This document shows positions 1 through 7,525 of a stretch of DNA of 16,126 bases, one piece after another. The translations under genes and the position numbers were made by a program. The stretch is from assembly GCA_001819295.1 (NCBI GenBank), contig MHMD01000027.1:1-16126 (forward strand). Direction: 5' to 3'. The notes beneath the pieces were generated by a model. It saw nothing but the letters and a program-made list of their open reading frames with translations, ran no database searches and was not told the origin of the DNA. Each line of letters begins with the position of its first letter. Position 1 is the first letter of the stretch. The DNA is from Candidatus Nealsonbacteria bacterium RIFCSPHIGHO2_02_FULL_43_13. Lineage in GTDB: Bacteria; Patescibacteriota; Minisyncoccia; Minisyncoccales; MHMH01.

Positions 1-472
1 TCTCTAAATTTTCGATTTCGGCGTAATCGCGCGATTTCGCCTCTTCTTTAGTAAAATTCCTAAAACGTTGGGCAACATCGCCGCTAACGCTTCGGTCGGC
101 TAATCTTTCGTATCTCATTTCGGGCGGAGCAAAAACTGCCACCACGCTCATCAAGTCGCCGTATTTTTCTTTGAGAACTTTGTACTCTGACCAACTGTAA
201 AGCCCGTCAACCGCCACGTCTGATTTTTCCAGCAATTCGTCTATCTTAGGAATATTGAGTACGGCGAAAGCCGCCATGCCGTGTTCTTTTCTCAACCCTT
301 CCCTGATTTCTTTTTCTATTTTTTCATTGGGCTCTAACCCTCTTTCCTTAACTATATCAAGTGTAATTTGCCCAAATCTTAAAAAAGCAAAGCCTTTTTT
401 TACAAGTTCGTCGGCCACCACGCTTTTGCCAGCTCCTGGCATGCCAACAATGCAGATAATTTTATTGGACAT
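1..472 (-). CDS. P-loop nucleotide kinase, CoaE/UPF0200-like (3' end missing)
   Basis: The 157 visible residues start at an ATG that overlaps the end of adk by 11 nt, and the gene runs off the left edge. The N-terminus has a Walker A loop GMPGAGKS (residues 10-17) after a hydrophobic first strand. A stretch LRKEHGMAAFA then precedes a DGLYSWSEYKVLKEKYGD segment. This layout, including a later FAPPEMRYERLADR stretch, resembles the archaeal UPF0200 / dephospho-CoA-kinase-like P-loop family as I recall it. Such proteins are expected to phosphorylate a nucleotide or cofactor in the cytoplasm, but the substrate cannot be read from the sequence. It directly follows another nucleotide kinase and is probably translationally coupled to it. 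The kinase fold is well supported. The family name is moderately sure. It could simply be annotated as an AAA-family ATPase. Confidence 0.7.
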   Translation of the reverse strand, partial: MSNKIICIVGMPGAGKSVVADELVKKGFAFLRFGQITLDIVKERGLEPNEKIEKEIREGLRKEHGMAAFAVLNIPKIDELLEKSDVAVDGLYSWSEYKVLKEKYGDLMSVVAVFAPPEMRYERLADRSVSGDVAQRFRNFTKEEAKSRDYAEIENLE

Positions 473-1133
473 GCTTTAAAATGTCTTTAAAAACATCTTC
501 AATCGGCTGTTCGCCGTTGATTTTAATCAGTTTCCTTTGTTTTTTGAAATAATTTATTTGCGGTATGGTATATTTTTTGAATTGGGCCAAACGTTCTTTA
601 ATCGCCTCGGGATTATCGTCAATTCTACGAATCAATTCACCGCCGCATTTGGGGCATTTTTGAAACAACTTGAATTTACCAATCCAGGGGATGAGTTCTC
701 CGCATTTTTTACATTGCCTTCTCTTGGTTAAACGATTATAAGCTGTCTTTTCTGAAATGTCGATCAGAAAAACTTTAATGTTTTTTTGCCATTCATGCCA
801 CTCAAAAGTTTTATTTAAAAGCTCCGTTTCTAACGTTAATCTCGGGCCGCCGTCGTAAATCCAGCCCCTGAAATTTCTTTTTTGCTTAAATTCTTCTAGT
901 TTGTCCATCCAAATCTTAATAATGATGCATTCGGGCGCCCATTTACCTTTGTTAAGAATTTCCGCAAGCTTCCTACCCGTAAAATCGCCGACTTTTTGGC
1001 GATTTCGCAGAGCCTCGCCGCTGCTAAAATGTTCAAATTTAAATTTCCTAGCCAATAATTTCGCTTGAGTTCCCTTGCCCGAACCCGGTCGGCCATAAAT
1101 AATAATGGAAAATGGATTTTTAGAAGGTATCAT
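462..1133 (-). CDS. adk: Adenylate kinase, divergent, zinc-type lid
   Basis: This 223-aa protein should interconvert ATP + AMP and 2 ADP in the cytoplasm. Visible features are the P-loop GRPGSGKGT (14-22), an SSGE in place of the usual STGD near residue 38, DGGPR (94-98) in place of DGFPR, a lid with two CxxC pairs (C141/C144 and C160/C163) as in zinc-binding adenylate kinases, and RRIDD (169-173) matching the conserved arginine/aspartate stretch. Position 102 is Glu where the AMP-adenine-contacting Gln normally sits, so AMP recognition may be altered. The start overlaps secY by 14 nt. The secY-adk order is the standard spc-operon arrangement, which supports the name. Another NMP kinase specificity is possible but less likely given the position. 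Confidence 0.88.
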   Translation of the reverse strand: MIPSKNPFSIIIYGRPGSGKGTQAKLLARKFKFEHFSSGEALRNRQKVGDFTGRKLAEILNKGKWAPECIIIKIWMDKLEEFKQKRNFRGWIYDGGPRLTLETELLNKTFEWHEWQKNIKVFLIDISEKTAYNRLTKRRQCKKCGELIPWIGKFKLFQKCPKCGGELIRRIDDNPEAIKERLAQFKKYTIPQINYFKKQRKLIKINGEQPIEDVFKDILKHVQ

Positions 1134-2400
1134 ATTCCCTCATTTGCAGTTGAGAATTGACTTGGCGCATGGTTTCCAGAACGACCGAAACCACGATCAA
1201 TAATGACGTGCCGCCGATTAAAAAACTAAAGGAGGTGATGCCGGTGGCTCCGCCGATAATTGAAGGCAAAACGGCAATCAGCCCCAAGAATAAAGCGCCC
1301 AGCATCAGAACGCGATTTAAAATATAGTGAAGGAAGCTCGCCGTAGACTCCCCCGGCCTGATACCCGGAACAAATCCGCCCATTTTCTGAAGATTTTGGG
1401 AAATTGATTTGGGATTGAAAGTAACGGCCGTGTAAAAATAAGTGAAAATAAAAACCAAAACAAAATATAAAATGCCATAAACCCATTGGTTCTGGAAAAG
1501 ATCGCCGACAGTTTGAGCTAAATTACCAACAACGCCGCCCGCTCCCGACAGAAAGTTCGCAATCATGCCCGGGAAAAGCATAATCGATAAAGCGAAAATG
1601 ATCGGGATAACGCCGGCCGGATTGATATTCAAGGGCAAATAGGTGGAAACTCCCCCGTACATGCGCGCGCCTCGGACACGTTTGGCGTAAGACACCGGAA
1701 TATTGCGCCGCCCCTCGTTGACCATCACTACTCCGGCGATAATCAATAAGGCCATCGCAAAAAAGAGCAGATACGCCGGCAATTGAGCAGGATCCCATTT
1801 CGCCACAATTTGTAAAATGTTTTCGGGTACGACAGCCACGATACCGGCAAAAATCAAAAGAGAAACGCCGTTGCCGATGCCCCTTTCGGTAATAAGCTCG
1901 CCCAACCACATCAATAAAACGCAGCCGGCCGCCACCGAAACAATGGAAACTAAAGTGGTTATTGAAGAAAGTTCGCCGATCGCTCCCTGTCTTTGGAATA
2001 AATTCAGCATGGCGTAAGCTTGCAGCATGCCCAAAGGAACGGTCATAATCCTGCTGTATTGGTTGAATTTTTGCCGCCCCTGCTCGCCCTCTTCTTTGTA
2101 TAATCGCTCTAAAGGAGGAAAAATCATGGTCAATAATTGCATAATGATGGTGGCTGTAATATAAGGGCCCAAGCCCAGCATGGCGATCGAAAGATTAGAT
2201 AAAGTGCCGCCGGTAAAAAGATTTAAAAGCCCGAAAACCTGAAACTGATCAAAAAATGATTTTAAGTTTTCCGCTTCAATGCCCGGCATCGGGATGTTCG
2301 CCATCAACCTGAAAACGGCAAAAACTCCCAGCACAAAAAGAATTTTTTTACGCAAATCGGGAATTTTAAAAACTTGAGTGATTTTATTTAACCATTCCAT
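1120..2400 (-). CDS. secY: Preprotein translocase subunit SecY
   Basis: This is the 426-aa channel-forming subunit of the Sec translocon in the cytoplasmic membrane. It carries about ten hydrophobic segments and the classic family stretches: LGLGPYITATIIMQLL after the first periplasmic (plug) region, ITERGIGNGVSLLIFAGIV in the middle, NEGRRNIPVSYAKRVRG before the central cytoplasmic loop, and LNINPAGVIPIIFA in the next membrane segment. The length is close to the bacterial norm (about 430-440). Its start overlaps the end of rplO by 17 nt and its end overlaps adk by 14 nt, so it is read as part of the ribosomal-protein message. This placement couples membrane-insertion capacity to ribosome production. 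No truncation or missing motif is seen. Confidence 0.98.
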   Translation of the reverse strand: MEWLNKITQVFKIPDLRKKILFVLGVFAVFRLMANIPMPGIEAENLKSFFDQFQVFGLLNLFTGGTLSNLSIAMLGLGPYITATIIMQLLTMIFPPLERLYKEEGEQGRQKFNQYSRIMTVPLGMLQAYAMLNLFQRQGAIGELSSITTLVSIVSVAAGCVLLMWLGELITERGIGNGVSLLIFAGIVAVVPENILQIVAKWDPAQLPAYLLFFAMALLIIAGVVMVNEGRRNIPVSYAKRVRGARMYGGVSTYLPLNINPAGVIPIIFALSIMLFPGMIANFLSGAGGVVGNLAQTVGDLFQNQWVYGILYFVLVFIFTYFYTAVTFNPKSISQNLQKMGGFVPGIRPGESTASFLHYILNRVLMLGALFLGLIAVLPSIIGGATGITSFSFLIGGTSLLIVVSVVLETMRQVNSQLQMREYDTF

Positions 2401-2815
2401 GGGCTTTTTCTATGGCTTCTTTGGCTCCTTTGGACAATTGACTGTTTTCCACAACTAAATTCTTGGTAATCTTACCTTTGGCTAAAATTTTAACGCGAGG
2501 CGTAACTCCTTTTATTCTACGGATTAATCCAAATTTCAGCAATGTTTCGGGATTAACCAGATCCCCAGCTTTAAATTTCTTTTCCAAAGCTTCAATATTA
2601 ACGACGGCAATCTCGCCTTTTCGAGACTTAAACCTGTAACCACGCAATTTGGGGTATCTTTTAATCAAACCTCGAATCACCGGAACAAAGTTATGACTTT
2701 CTCGGGCTTTTTGGCCTTTGCGGCCTCTTCCGCAATAAGTGCCACGTTTGCCTCCCCGGCCCACTCTCTTCCTTTTCGGGCGGAAATAATTTGATTTAAT
2801 TTCGTGAAGTTGCAT
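2384..2815 (-). CDS. rplO: 50S ribosomal protein L15 (uL15)
   Basis: This 143-aa large-subunit protein binds 23S rRNA during late 50S assembly. The N-terminus has the basic, glycine-rich L15 signature (KRVGRGGKRGTYCGRGRKGQKAR, about residues 16-38), which extends into rRNA. The C-terminal globular part includes a VNPETLL segment and a final KAxGxVK-like end. It directly follows rpsE with a 20-nt overlap. In most bacteria rpmD (L30) lies between these two genes, so the overlap shows that L30 is missing here and not merely unannotated. It overlaps secY by 17 nt downstream. Confidence 0.97.
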   Translation of the reverse strand: MQLHEIKSNYFRPKRKRVGRGGKRGTYCGRGRKGQKARESHNFVPVIRGLIKRYPKLRGYRFKSRKGEIAVVNIEALEKKFKAGDLVNPETLLKFGLIRRIKGVTPRVKILAKGKITKNLVVENSQLSKGAKEAIEKAHGMVK

Positions 2816-3299
2816 GGATTTTAAGCTGTTTTAAAGCTTCAATAGTAGCTCGGGCATTATTGATTTTATTACCGCTCTTGCTGAGAATTTTTGAGGAAAT
2901 ATTCTTAACTCCGGCCAAATGGCAAACCACTCTTACCGTACCGCCAGCCACCAAGCCGCGGCCGCTTCTTTGGGGCCTCAATAAAATATGAGCCGAACCA
3001 ACCTTGGCAATCACTTCGTGAGTAATGGTTTCTCCGGACATCGGCACCACGATAATATTCTTACGGGCGAGTCTCGTTGCTTTTTCCACGGCGAAAGCGA
3101 CATCATGTCCTTTAGCTATGCCCAAACCGACCTTACCCGTCTTATTGCCGATAATCACGACGGCCCTGAATCTCATTTTCTTGCCGCCGGCCCTAGTGTG
3201 AGAAACTCTGGCCAAATCCAAAAGCTTGGACTCGAATTCGTCTTTAGGGCGTTCCGGCATTTGTCTTCTGAATCTTGATGATGGTTCTTTTTGTATCAT
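2796..3299 (-). CDS. rpsE: 30S ribosomal protein S5 (uS5)
   Basis: This 167-aa small-subunit protein helps form the mRNA entry channel and affects decoding accuracy. The N-terminal double-stranded-RNA-binding-like domain shows a RVSHTRAGGKKMRFRAVVIIG segment followed by GKVGLGIAKGHDVAFAVEKA, both typical of S5. The C-terminal domain has RPQRSGRGLVAGGTVRVV and the GVKNISSKILSKSGN-type loop. Length is normal. It is 5 nt downstream of rplR and overlaps rplO by 20 nt. Confidence 0.98.
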   Translation of the reverse strand: MIQKEPSSRFRRQMPERPKDEFESKLLDLARVSHTRAGGKKMRFRAVVIIGNKTGKVGLGIAKGHDVAFAVEKATRLARKNIIVVPMSGETITHEVIAKVGSAHILLRPQRSGRGLVAGGTVRVVCHLAGVKNISSKILSKSGNKINNARATIEALKQLKIHATSRN

Positions 3300-3304
3300 G
3301 TTAA

Positions 3305-3658
3305 TTAGAATTTCAAACCCCCTTCTCTGGCTCCTTCGGCCACGGCTTTGACTCTGCCGTGATATTTATAAGGTCCGCGGTCAAAAATCACTTTCTCGAT
3401 TTTCTTTTCCAAAGCGGCCTTGGCGATCATCCGGCCGATTTCCTTCGCCGAATCAACCTTAACTGTTTTACCTTTTTTTAACTTTTGGTCGCTAGCCGAC
3501 AAAATCGTCTTTTTCTGGACGTCATCAATTAACTGGACATAAATATGTTTATTCGATCGGAAAACGCAAAGGCGAGGCTTCTTCGAAGAACCTAAAATTT
3601 TAGCCCTAACTCTTCTTTGGCGTCTAAGTTTTCTTTGTTTGTTGGCTGTTGCTGGCAT
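3305..3658 (-). CDS. rplR: 50S ribosomal protein L18 (uL18)
   Basis: This 117-aa protein binds 5S rRNA and, with L5, anchors it in the central protuberance. It shows the basic N-terminus ([15 protein letters not shown]), then [19 protein letters not shown], the canonical core strand region, and the C-terminal signature [28 protein letters not shown]. Length matches the bacterial family. It lies 11 nt downstream of rplF and 5 nt upstream of rpsE, in normal spc order. Confidence 0.98.
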   Translation of the reverse strand: MPATANKQRKLRRQRRVRAKILGSSKKPRLCVFRSNKHIYVQLIDDVQKKTILSASDQKLKKGKTVKVDSAKEIGRMIAKAALEKKIEKVIFDRGPYKYHGRVKAVAEGAREGGLKF

Positions 3659-3669
3659 ATGAATTTAAA

Positions 3670-4215
3670 TTAGGCCCCGGCGGTCGTGGTGGCCGCTCTT
3701 TTGCCCTCCTTAAGTTTAATCTGCTCACCGAAATATCGTATTCCCTTGCCTTTATAGGGTTCGGGCGGCCTGATTTTTCTGATATTAGCCGCTGTTTGCC
3801 CGACCAAGCCCCGATCGGTTCCCTGCACCGTAATAATATTTTTTTCCGCTGAAAAAGCAATGCCTTGGGGAGCCGGCACCTTAACCGGGTGGGAAAAACC
3901 GACGCTCAAGACGAGTGTTTGCCCTTCCATTACGGCTTTGTTGCCGACGCCGACGATTTCCAGCTTCTTTTCAAAATTCTTAACTACTCCCTGAACCATA
4001 TTGGCCAACAAAGCTCTGGTTAAGCCCCAAAAAGCTCGAGCCTCTTCGTTTTCGGTAAAAACTAAAATTTTGCCGTCTTTCATTTCAACCTTAATTTCCG
4101 GCCGAACTTTTAAAAAAAGCTCGCCCTTGGGTCCTTTGACCGATACTTGCTGGCCTAAGATTTTCACCTCAACGCCAGCTAGTATCTCAATTGGTTTTTT
4201 GCCTATTCTTGACAT
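3670..4215 (-). CDS. rplF: 50S ribosomal protein L6 (uL6)
   Basis: This 181-aa large-subunit protein has two similar domains and sits near the factor-binding site at the sarcin-ricin loop. It starts MSRIGKKPIEI, the usual L6 N-terminus. It carries the VKGPKGEL motif in the first domain and the C-terminal-domain signature with the IRKIRPPEPYKGKGIRYFGE stretch, ending in a lysine/alanine-rich tail. Length is normal. It begins 4 nt after rpsH ends. Confidence 0.98.
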   Translation of the reverse strand: MSRIGKKPIEILAGVEVKILGQQVSVKGPKGELFLKVRPEIKVEMKDGKILVFTENEEARAFWGLTRALLANMVQGVVKNFEKKLEIVGVGNKAVMEGQTLVLSVGFSHPVKVPAPQGIAFSAEKNIITVQGTDRGLVGQTAANIRKIRPPEPYKGKGIRYFGEQIKLKEGKRAATTTAGA

Positions 4216-4219
4216 AAGT

Positions 4220-4609
4220 TTACCAAATTTCGCAAATAATTTCTCCGCCCAAATTCTGCTTTTTAGCCTCTGAACCCGTCATCAAGCCCTTAGAGGTGGA
4301 AATAATACTAAAACCATAACCGCCCCTCACCGACTTTATCTTCTGGGCGGGCAAATAAATCCGCTGTCCCGGCTTGGAAACTCTTTTAATCCCCGAAATA
4401 GCTGGAACCTTATTATCATATTTTAAAACAATCTCAAGCGTTTTGCCGGCCGCGCCCTTGCCAGCCTTCACCGCTTTATCGATAAAGCCCTTTCTTGCTA
4501 AAATCTTGGCTATTTCATATTTCAAATTGGAAAAATCCACCTCGACTTGAGGGAGCAACACAGCCTGGGCGTTCTTTATTGAATTTAACATATTAGTGGT
4601 TGGATCCAT
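4220..4609 (-). CDS. rpsH: 30S ribosomal protein S8 (uS8)
   Basis: This 129-aa protein binds helix 21 of 16S rRNA early in 30S assembly and, in E. coli, represses spc translation. The start MDPTTNMLNSIKNA aligns with the usual DPIADMLTRIRNA N-terminus, so the ATG is well placed. The middle has a lysine-rich strand followed by GIKRVSKPGQRIYLP. The C-terminus has the conserved GYGFSIISTSKGLMT and GGEIICEIW ending. It is 4 nt downstream of rpsN. Confidence 0.98.
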   Translation of the reverse strand: MDPTTNMLNSIKNAQAVLLPQVEVDFSNLKYEIAKILARKGFIDKAVKAGKGAAGKTLEIVLKYDNKVPAISGIKRVSKPGQRIYLPAQKIKSVRGGYGFSIISTSKGLMTGSEAKKQNLGGEIICEIW

Positions 4610-4613
4610 AAGA

Positions 4614-4799
4614 TTACCAGCTTGATTTCTTAACGCCTGGAATTAAGGCTTCATTAGCCATTTCCCTGAAACAAATGCGGCACAATCCGAATTCTCCCAT
4701 ATATCCCCGACTCCGGCCGCAACGAAAACAGCGCCTCACGATTCTGGTTGAAAACTTGGGCTTTCTTTTTGCTTTAGCGATTAAAGATTTTTTAGCCAT
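4614..4799 (-). CDS. rpsN: 30S ribosomal protein S14, zinc-binding type (uS14)
   Basis: This is the short, 61-aa form of S14 that sits in the 30S head. It has the four zinc cysteines in two CxxC pairs (CFRCG near residue 24 and CRICF near residue 40) and the canonical ending IPGVKKSSW. It starts [19 protein letters not shown], the usual N-terminus of the zinc form. The zinc form binds metal, unlike the longer zinc-free paralog of about 100 aa. It is packed 1 nt after rplE and 4 nt before rpsH. Confidence 0.98.
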   Translation of the reverse strand: MAKKSLIAKAKRKPKFSTRIVRRCFRCGRSRGYMGEFGLCRICFREMANEALIPGVKKSSW

Positions 4800-4800
4800 G

Positions 4801-5361
4801 TTAATATTTTTTAATGGGGAAACCCATTAGTTGAAATAATCCCAGTCCTTCTTTTTGATTTCTGGCGGTCGTCACGATGGTCACCTCAAAACCGAAAATA
4901 ACTTTAGTTTTTTCCGGCAAAATCTCCGGAAAAGAAATATGTTCACGAAAAGCCACTGTTAAATTACCGCTCTGATCGACCGACTTTGGATCAATGCCTT
5001 GAAAATCGCGCGATCTGGGTAAGGCGATATTAATCAATCTCTCTAAAAAATCATACATTCGCTGTCCTCTCAAAGTGACACAGGCGCCGATTACCATGCC
5101 TTGTCTCGTCTTGAAAGCGGAAATAGATTTCTTGGCTTCGGTGCCCATAACCTTCTGCCCGCTAATTAAAGTTAGATCCCCGATAATCGCCTCAACAATT
5201 TTTTTGAGTTCATCGCCAGTTTTACCGACAACCAATCGACCAAAGCCGGTATTTAAAACCACCTTGGTAATCTTGGGCACAGCCATGCTGGATTTATAAC
5301 CGAAATTTTGGCGCATAGCGGGAATGACTTCTTTGATAAATTTTTCTTTGGCTCTCATCAT
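4801..5361 (-). CDS. rplE: 50S ribosomal protein L5 (uL5)
   Basis: This 186-aa protein binds 5S rRNA and contacts P-site tRNA and the 30S head. Recognisable stretches are the [16 protein letters not shown] region near residue 27, [32 protein letters not shown] in the middle, and the C-terminal signature [23 protein letters not shown]. Length is within the normal bacterial range of about 180 residues. Two adjacent Met codons open the reading frame, and either could be the start. It lies 4 nt after rplX. Confidence 0.98.
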   Translation of the reverse strand: MMRAKEKFIKEVIPAMRQNFGYKSSMAVPKITKVVLNTGFGRLVVGKTGDELKKIVEAIIGDLTLISGQKVMGTEAKKSISAFKTRQGMVIGACVTLRGQRMYDFLERLINIALPRSRDFQGIDPKSVDQSGNLTVAFREHISFPEILPEKTKVIFGFEVTIVTTARNQKEGLGLFQLMGFPIKKY

Positions 5362-5365
5362 AATA

Positions 5366-5671
5366 TTAAAATTCTGACTGGCATTTTTTACAAATGCGGT
5401 ATTTCTTTTTATCTAAAATCTTGTAGCCGACCCTGGTCGGTTTGCCGCATTTCGGACAAATCAAAACGGCATTGGCAACTGAAAAAGCGGCGGGTACGTG
5501 AACCACTTGTCCTTTTTCGCCGGATTTTTTGGGTTTGGCATTTTTCTTCCTGATGCTCGCGCCTTCAACGACAATCTTGCCCTCTTGAGCAAAAACGTCT
5601 AAAACCTTTCCTTTCTTGCCGCGATCCTTGCCTGATATTATTAAAACTTGGTCATTCTTATGTATTTTCAT
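5366..5671 (-). CDS. rplX: 50S ribosomal protein L24 with C-terminal zinc ribbon (uL24)
   Basis: L24 starts 50S assembly by binding the 5' part of 23S rRNA. The frame is open further upstream, but the real start is the Met at 5671, which gives 101 aa beginning MKIHKNDQVLIISGKDRGKKGKV, the KOW motif. The longer version would overlap rplN by 38 nt and add residues foreign to the family. Unlike E. coli L24, the C-terminal part holds four cysteines in two CxxC pairs (C72/C75 and C94/C97) around the TRVGY stretch, so it probably binds zinc. Such cysteine-containing L24 forms are known from some bacterial lineages. It begins 4 nt after rplN. Confidence 0.96.
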   Translation of the reverse strand: MKIHKNDQVLIISGKDRGKKGKVLDVFAQEGKIVVEGASIRKKNAKPKKSGEKGQVVHVPAAFSVANAVLICPKCGKPTRVGYKILDKKKYRICKKCQSEF

Positions 5672-5675
5672 ATAG

Positions 5676-6047
5676 CTATACCAATTCTTCGGCCATGCCG
5701 GCGATTTTATCAAAGCCTTTTTCTTTTAATTCCTTAGCAATCGGCCCGAAAAGCCTGCCTCCCTTGGGCTCTTTGGTTTTTGCCTCAAGGATCACGCAAG
5801 CATTATCGTCAAAACGGATATAAACACCGCTCGATCGGCGGAAAGCCTTTTTTTGTCTGACCACCACGGCCCTCACCACTTCGTGCTTTTTGACAATCTT
5901 TCTCGGTTCAGCTTTTTTGACGACGCCGACAAACACATCGCCCAGTTGCGCATAGCGATGCTTCGACCCGCCCAAAACTATAAAAGCCTGGACGATTTTC
6001 GCCCCGGTGTTATCCGCCACTTTTAACATGGTCCTTAATTGAATCAT
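5676..6047 (-). CDS. rplN: 50S ribosomal protein L14 (uL14)
   Basis: This 123-aa protein sits at the subunit interface, where it forms bridge B8 with 16S rRNA and is the target of the silencing factor RsfS. It starts MIQLRTMLKVADNTGAK, the textbook L14 N-terminus. It contains a RYAQLGDVFVGVVKKA segment, the VVRQKKAFRRSSGVYIRFDDNACVIL core, and ends with GRLFGPIAKELKEKGFDKIAGMAEELV. Length is standard. It begins 3 nt after rpsQ ends. Confidence 0.98.
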   Translation of the reverse strand: MIQLRTMLKVADNTGAKIVQAFIVLGGSKHRYAQLGDVFVGVVKKAEPRKIVKKHEVVRAVVVRQKKAFRRSSGVYIRFDDNACVILEAKTKEPKGGRLFGPIAKELKEKGFDKIAGMAEELV

Positions 6048-6050
6048 AAA

Positions 6051-6281
6051 CTAAACTTTCTTAATTACTTGCCATCTTTTATCCTTGCTCATAGGCCGGC
6101 ATTCTTCTATCACAACCCTATCGCCTATCTGAAAAATTTCCTCAGTATGGGCTTTGTATCTTTTATGCATCCTGTAAGTCCTTAAGTATTTCTTGTGGTG
6201 CTTGACGCTTTCCACTTCCACAACCACGGTCTTCTGCATTTTATTGGAAGTGATAAAGCCGGTAAGTTGTCTCTTGGGCAT
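6051..6281 (-). CDS. rpsQ: 30S ribosomal protein S17 (uS17)
   Basis: This 76-aa OB-fold protein binds 16S rRNA helices 7 and 11 early in assembly. It has the typical start KRQLTGFITSNKMQKTVVVEV, the HKKYLRTYRMHKRYKAH basic strand region, the GDRVVIEECRPMSKDKRWQV signature and a short hydrophobic end. Length is within the bacterial range. It lies 8 nt downstream of rpmC. Confidence 0.98.
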   Translation of the reverse strand: MPKRQLTGFITSNKMQKTVVVEVESVKHHKKYLRTYRMHKRYKAHTEEIFQIGDRVVIEECRPMSKDKRWQVIKKV

Positions 6282-6289
6282 AATTTTAA

Positions 6290-6466
6290 TTAACGTAATA
6301 AAGTTAGGATTCTCGCAATTTCTTTTTTTAATTCTCTGATTTCTCTGACGTTTTTTACCTTGCCCGAAGCCAAATCAAACCTCAAGTTCCTTAAATGTTC
6401 CCTTCTTTCTAATAACATACTTTCTAGCTCTTTTTTCGGTTTTTGTCTAATCTCGCTAATTTTCAT
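6290..6466 (-). CDS. rpmC: 50S ribosomal protein L29 (uL29)
   Basis: I translated this 58-aa gene by hand from the space between rpsQ and rplP. It reads MKISEIRQKPKKELESML, then LLERREHLRNLRFDLASG, and ends VREIRELKKEIARILTLLR with TAA. This two-helix, charged pattern with LxxLRFxLASG is the L29 signature. L29 sits near the polypeptide exit tunnel and helps dock trigger factor and SRP. The start at 6466 is preferred because the other nearby ATG, at 6474, is out of frame and stops after three codons. Spacing is 7 nt after rplP and 8 nt before rpsQ. The position between L16 and S17 is canonical. Confidence 0.96.
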   Translation of the reverse strand: MKISEIRQKPKKELESMLLERREHLRNLRFDLASGKVKNVREIRELKKEIARILTLLR

Positions 6467-6473
6467 AATTTCA

Positions 6474-6884
6474 TTATTTCTTAATAAATTTAGTCTTTAA
6501 CGGCAATTTATTGCCGGCTTTGCCAAAAGCCTCTCGAGCTAATTCTTCTTTAATGCCTTCCAGTTCAAAAAGAATTCGGCCGGGCTTGACCGGAAAAACA
6601 TAGTGATCAACGCTCCCTTTGCCGCCGCCCATGGGCACTTCCGTCCCTTTCTTGGTAATGGGCTTGGCAGGAAAAATTCTCACCCAAAACTTACCTCCTT
6701 TCTTTAAATATCTGATGATAGAACGTCGGGCAGCTTCAAGTTGTCGGGCGGTTAACCATTTGGCTTCCTGGGCTTTCAAACCAAAACTGCCGAAGGCTAA
6801 TTCCGTACCTCGAAAGTCCACTCCCTCATTCCTGCGACGTCCTTTGTGCCATTTGCGATGTTTTACTTTCTTAGGCGTTAACAT
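6474..6884 (-). CDS. rplP: 50S ribosomal protein L16 (uL16)
   Basis: This 136-aa protein binds near the A-site tRNA and is needed for late 50S maturation. It begins MLTPKKVKHRKWHKGR, the usual start. It has DFRGTELAFGSFGLKA, the QLEAARRSIIRYLKKGGKFWVRIFPAKPITKK region, and PMGGGKGSVDHYVFPVKPGRILFEL with the characteristic loop that reaches the peptidyl-transferase centre, ending KLPLKTKFI. Length is standard. It follows rpsC by 2 nt. Confidence 0.98.
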   Translation of the reverse strand: MLTPKKVKHRKWHKGRRRNEGVDFRGTELAFGSFGLKAQEAKWLTARQLEAARRSIIRYLKKGGKFWVRIFPAKPITKKGTEVPMGGGKGSVDHYVFPVKPGRILFELEGIKEELAREAFGKAGNKLPLKTKFIKK

Positions 6885-6886
6885 GT

Positions 6887-7525
6887 TTAATCAAACTTTT
6901 CACCTTTATAAATCCAAACCTTAATACCGATAATACCGTAGGTGCACAAAGCTTCAGTCAAAGCGTAGTCAATCACCGCTCTGAATGTTTGCAGCGGCAA
7001 TCTGCCTTTTCTTAACCATTCTCTTCTTGCAATCTCGTTGCCGCCCAACCTACCAGACATTTCGATTTTCGCTCCTTTAACGTCTTTAGCGGCCATAATT
7101 TTTTCCATAGCTTGTTTCATCACTCGGCGGTGAGGCATTCTTTTTTCAATTTGCTGACAAATCCACTGGCCCGCTAAAGGAGCCGAGGCCCAAACATTTT
7201 TAATTTCCCTGATTTCAATCCTCAATTCTTTTTGAATTCCGCCCAAAATCTTCTCAATTTCTTTCTTTAAATCTTCCGCGCCTTTGCCTCCCCGGCCGAT
7301 AATCAGGCCTGGCCGAGCACTGTTAATAATGACATTGGTTTTACCGGCGAATCTTTCGATTTCAATCGATTCAATCGAACACTCTTTTAATTTCTTTTTA
7401 AGAAAAGTCCTAATTTTAAAATCTTCCTCCAAGACCCGAGGGGTATTTTTCTTCGACAACCAGCGCGACATCCAGTCGGCAGAGTCTCGCACTCTAAATG
7501 CCTTAGGATGAACTTTATGACTCAT
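6887..7525 (-). CDS. rpsC: 30S ribosomal protein S3 (uS3)
   Basis: This 212-aa protein lines the mRNA entry tunnel and has helicase-related basic residues. It starts MSHKVHPKAFRV. The N-terminal KH domain carries the GxxG loop in RPGLIIGRGGKGAEDL. The C-terminal domain shows MPHRRVMKQAMEKIMAAKDVKGAKIEMSGRLGGNEIARREW, GRLPLQTFRAVIDYALTEA and GIIGIKVWIYKGE, all typical. Compared with E. coli (233 aa) it lacks the long C-terminal tail, which is variable. It overlaps the end of rplV by 11 nt. Confidence 0.98.
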   Translation of the reverse strand: MSHKVHPKAFRVRDSADWMSRWLSKKNTPRVLEEDFKIRTFLKKKLKECSIESIEIERFAGKTNVIINSARPGLIIGRGGKGAEDLKKEIEKILGGIQKELRIEIREIKNVWASAPLAGQWICQQIEKRMPHRRVMKQAMEKIMAAKDVKGAKIEMSGRLGGNEIARREWLRKGRLPLQTFRAVIDYALTEALCTYGIIGIKVWIYKGEKFD

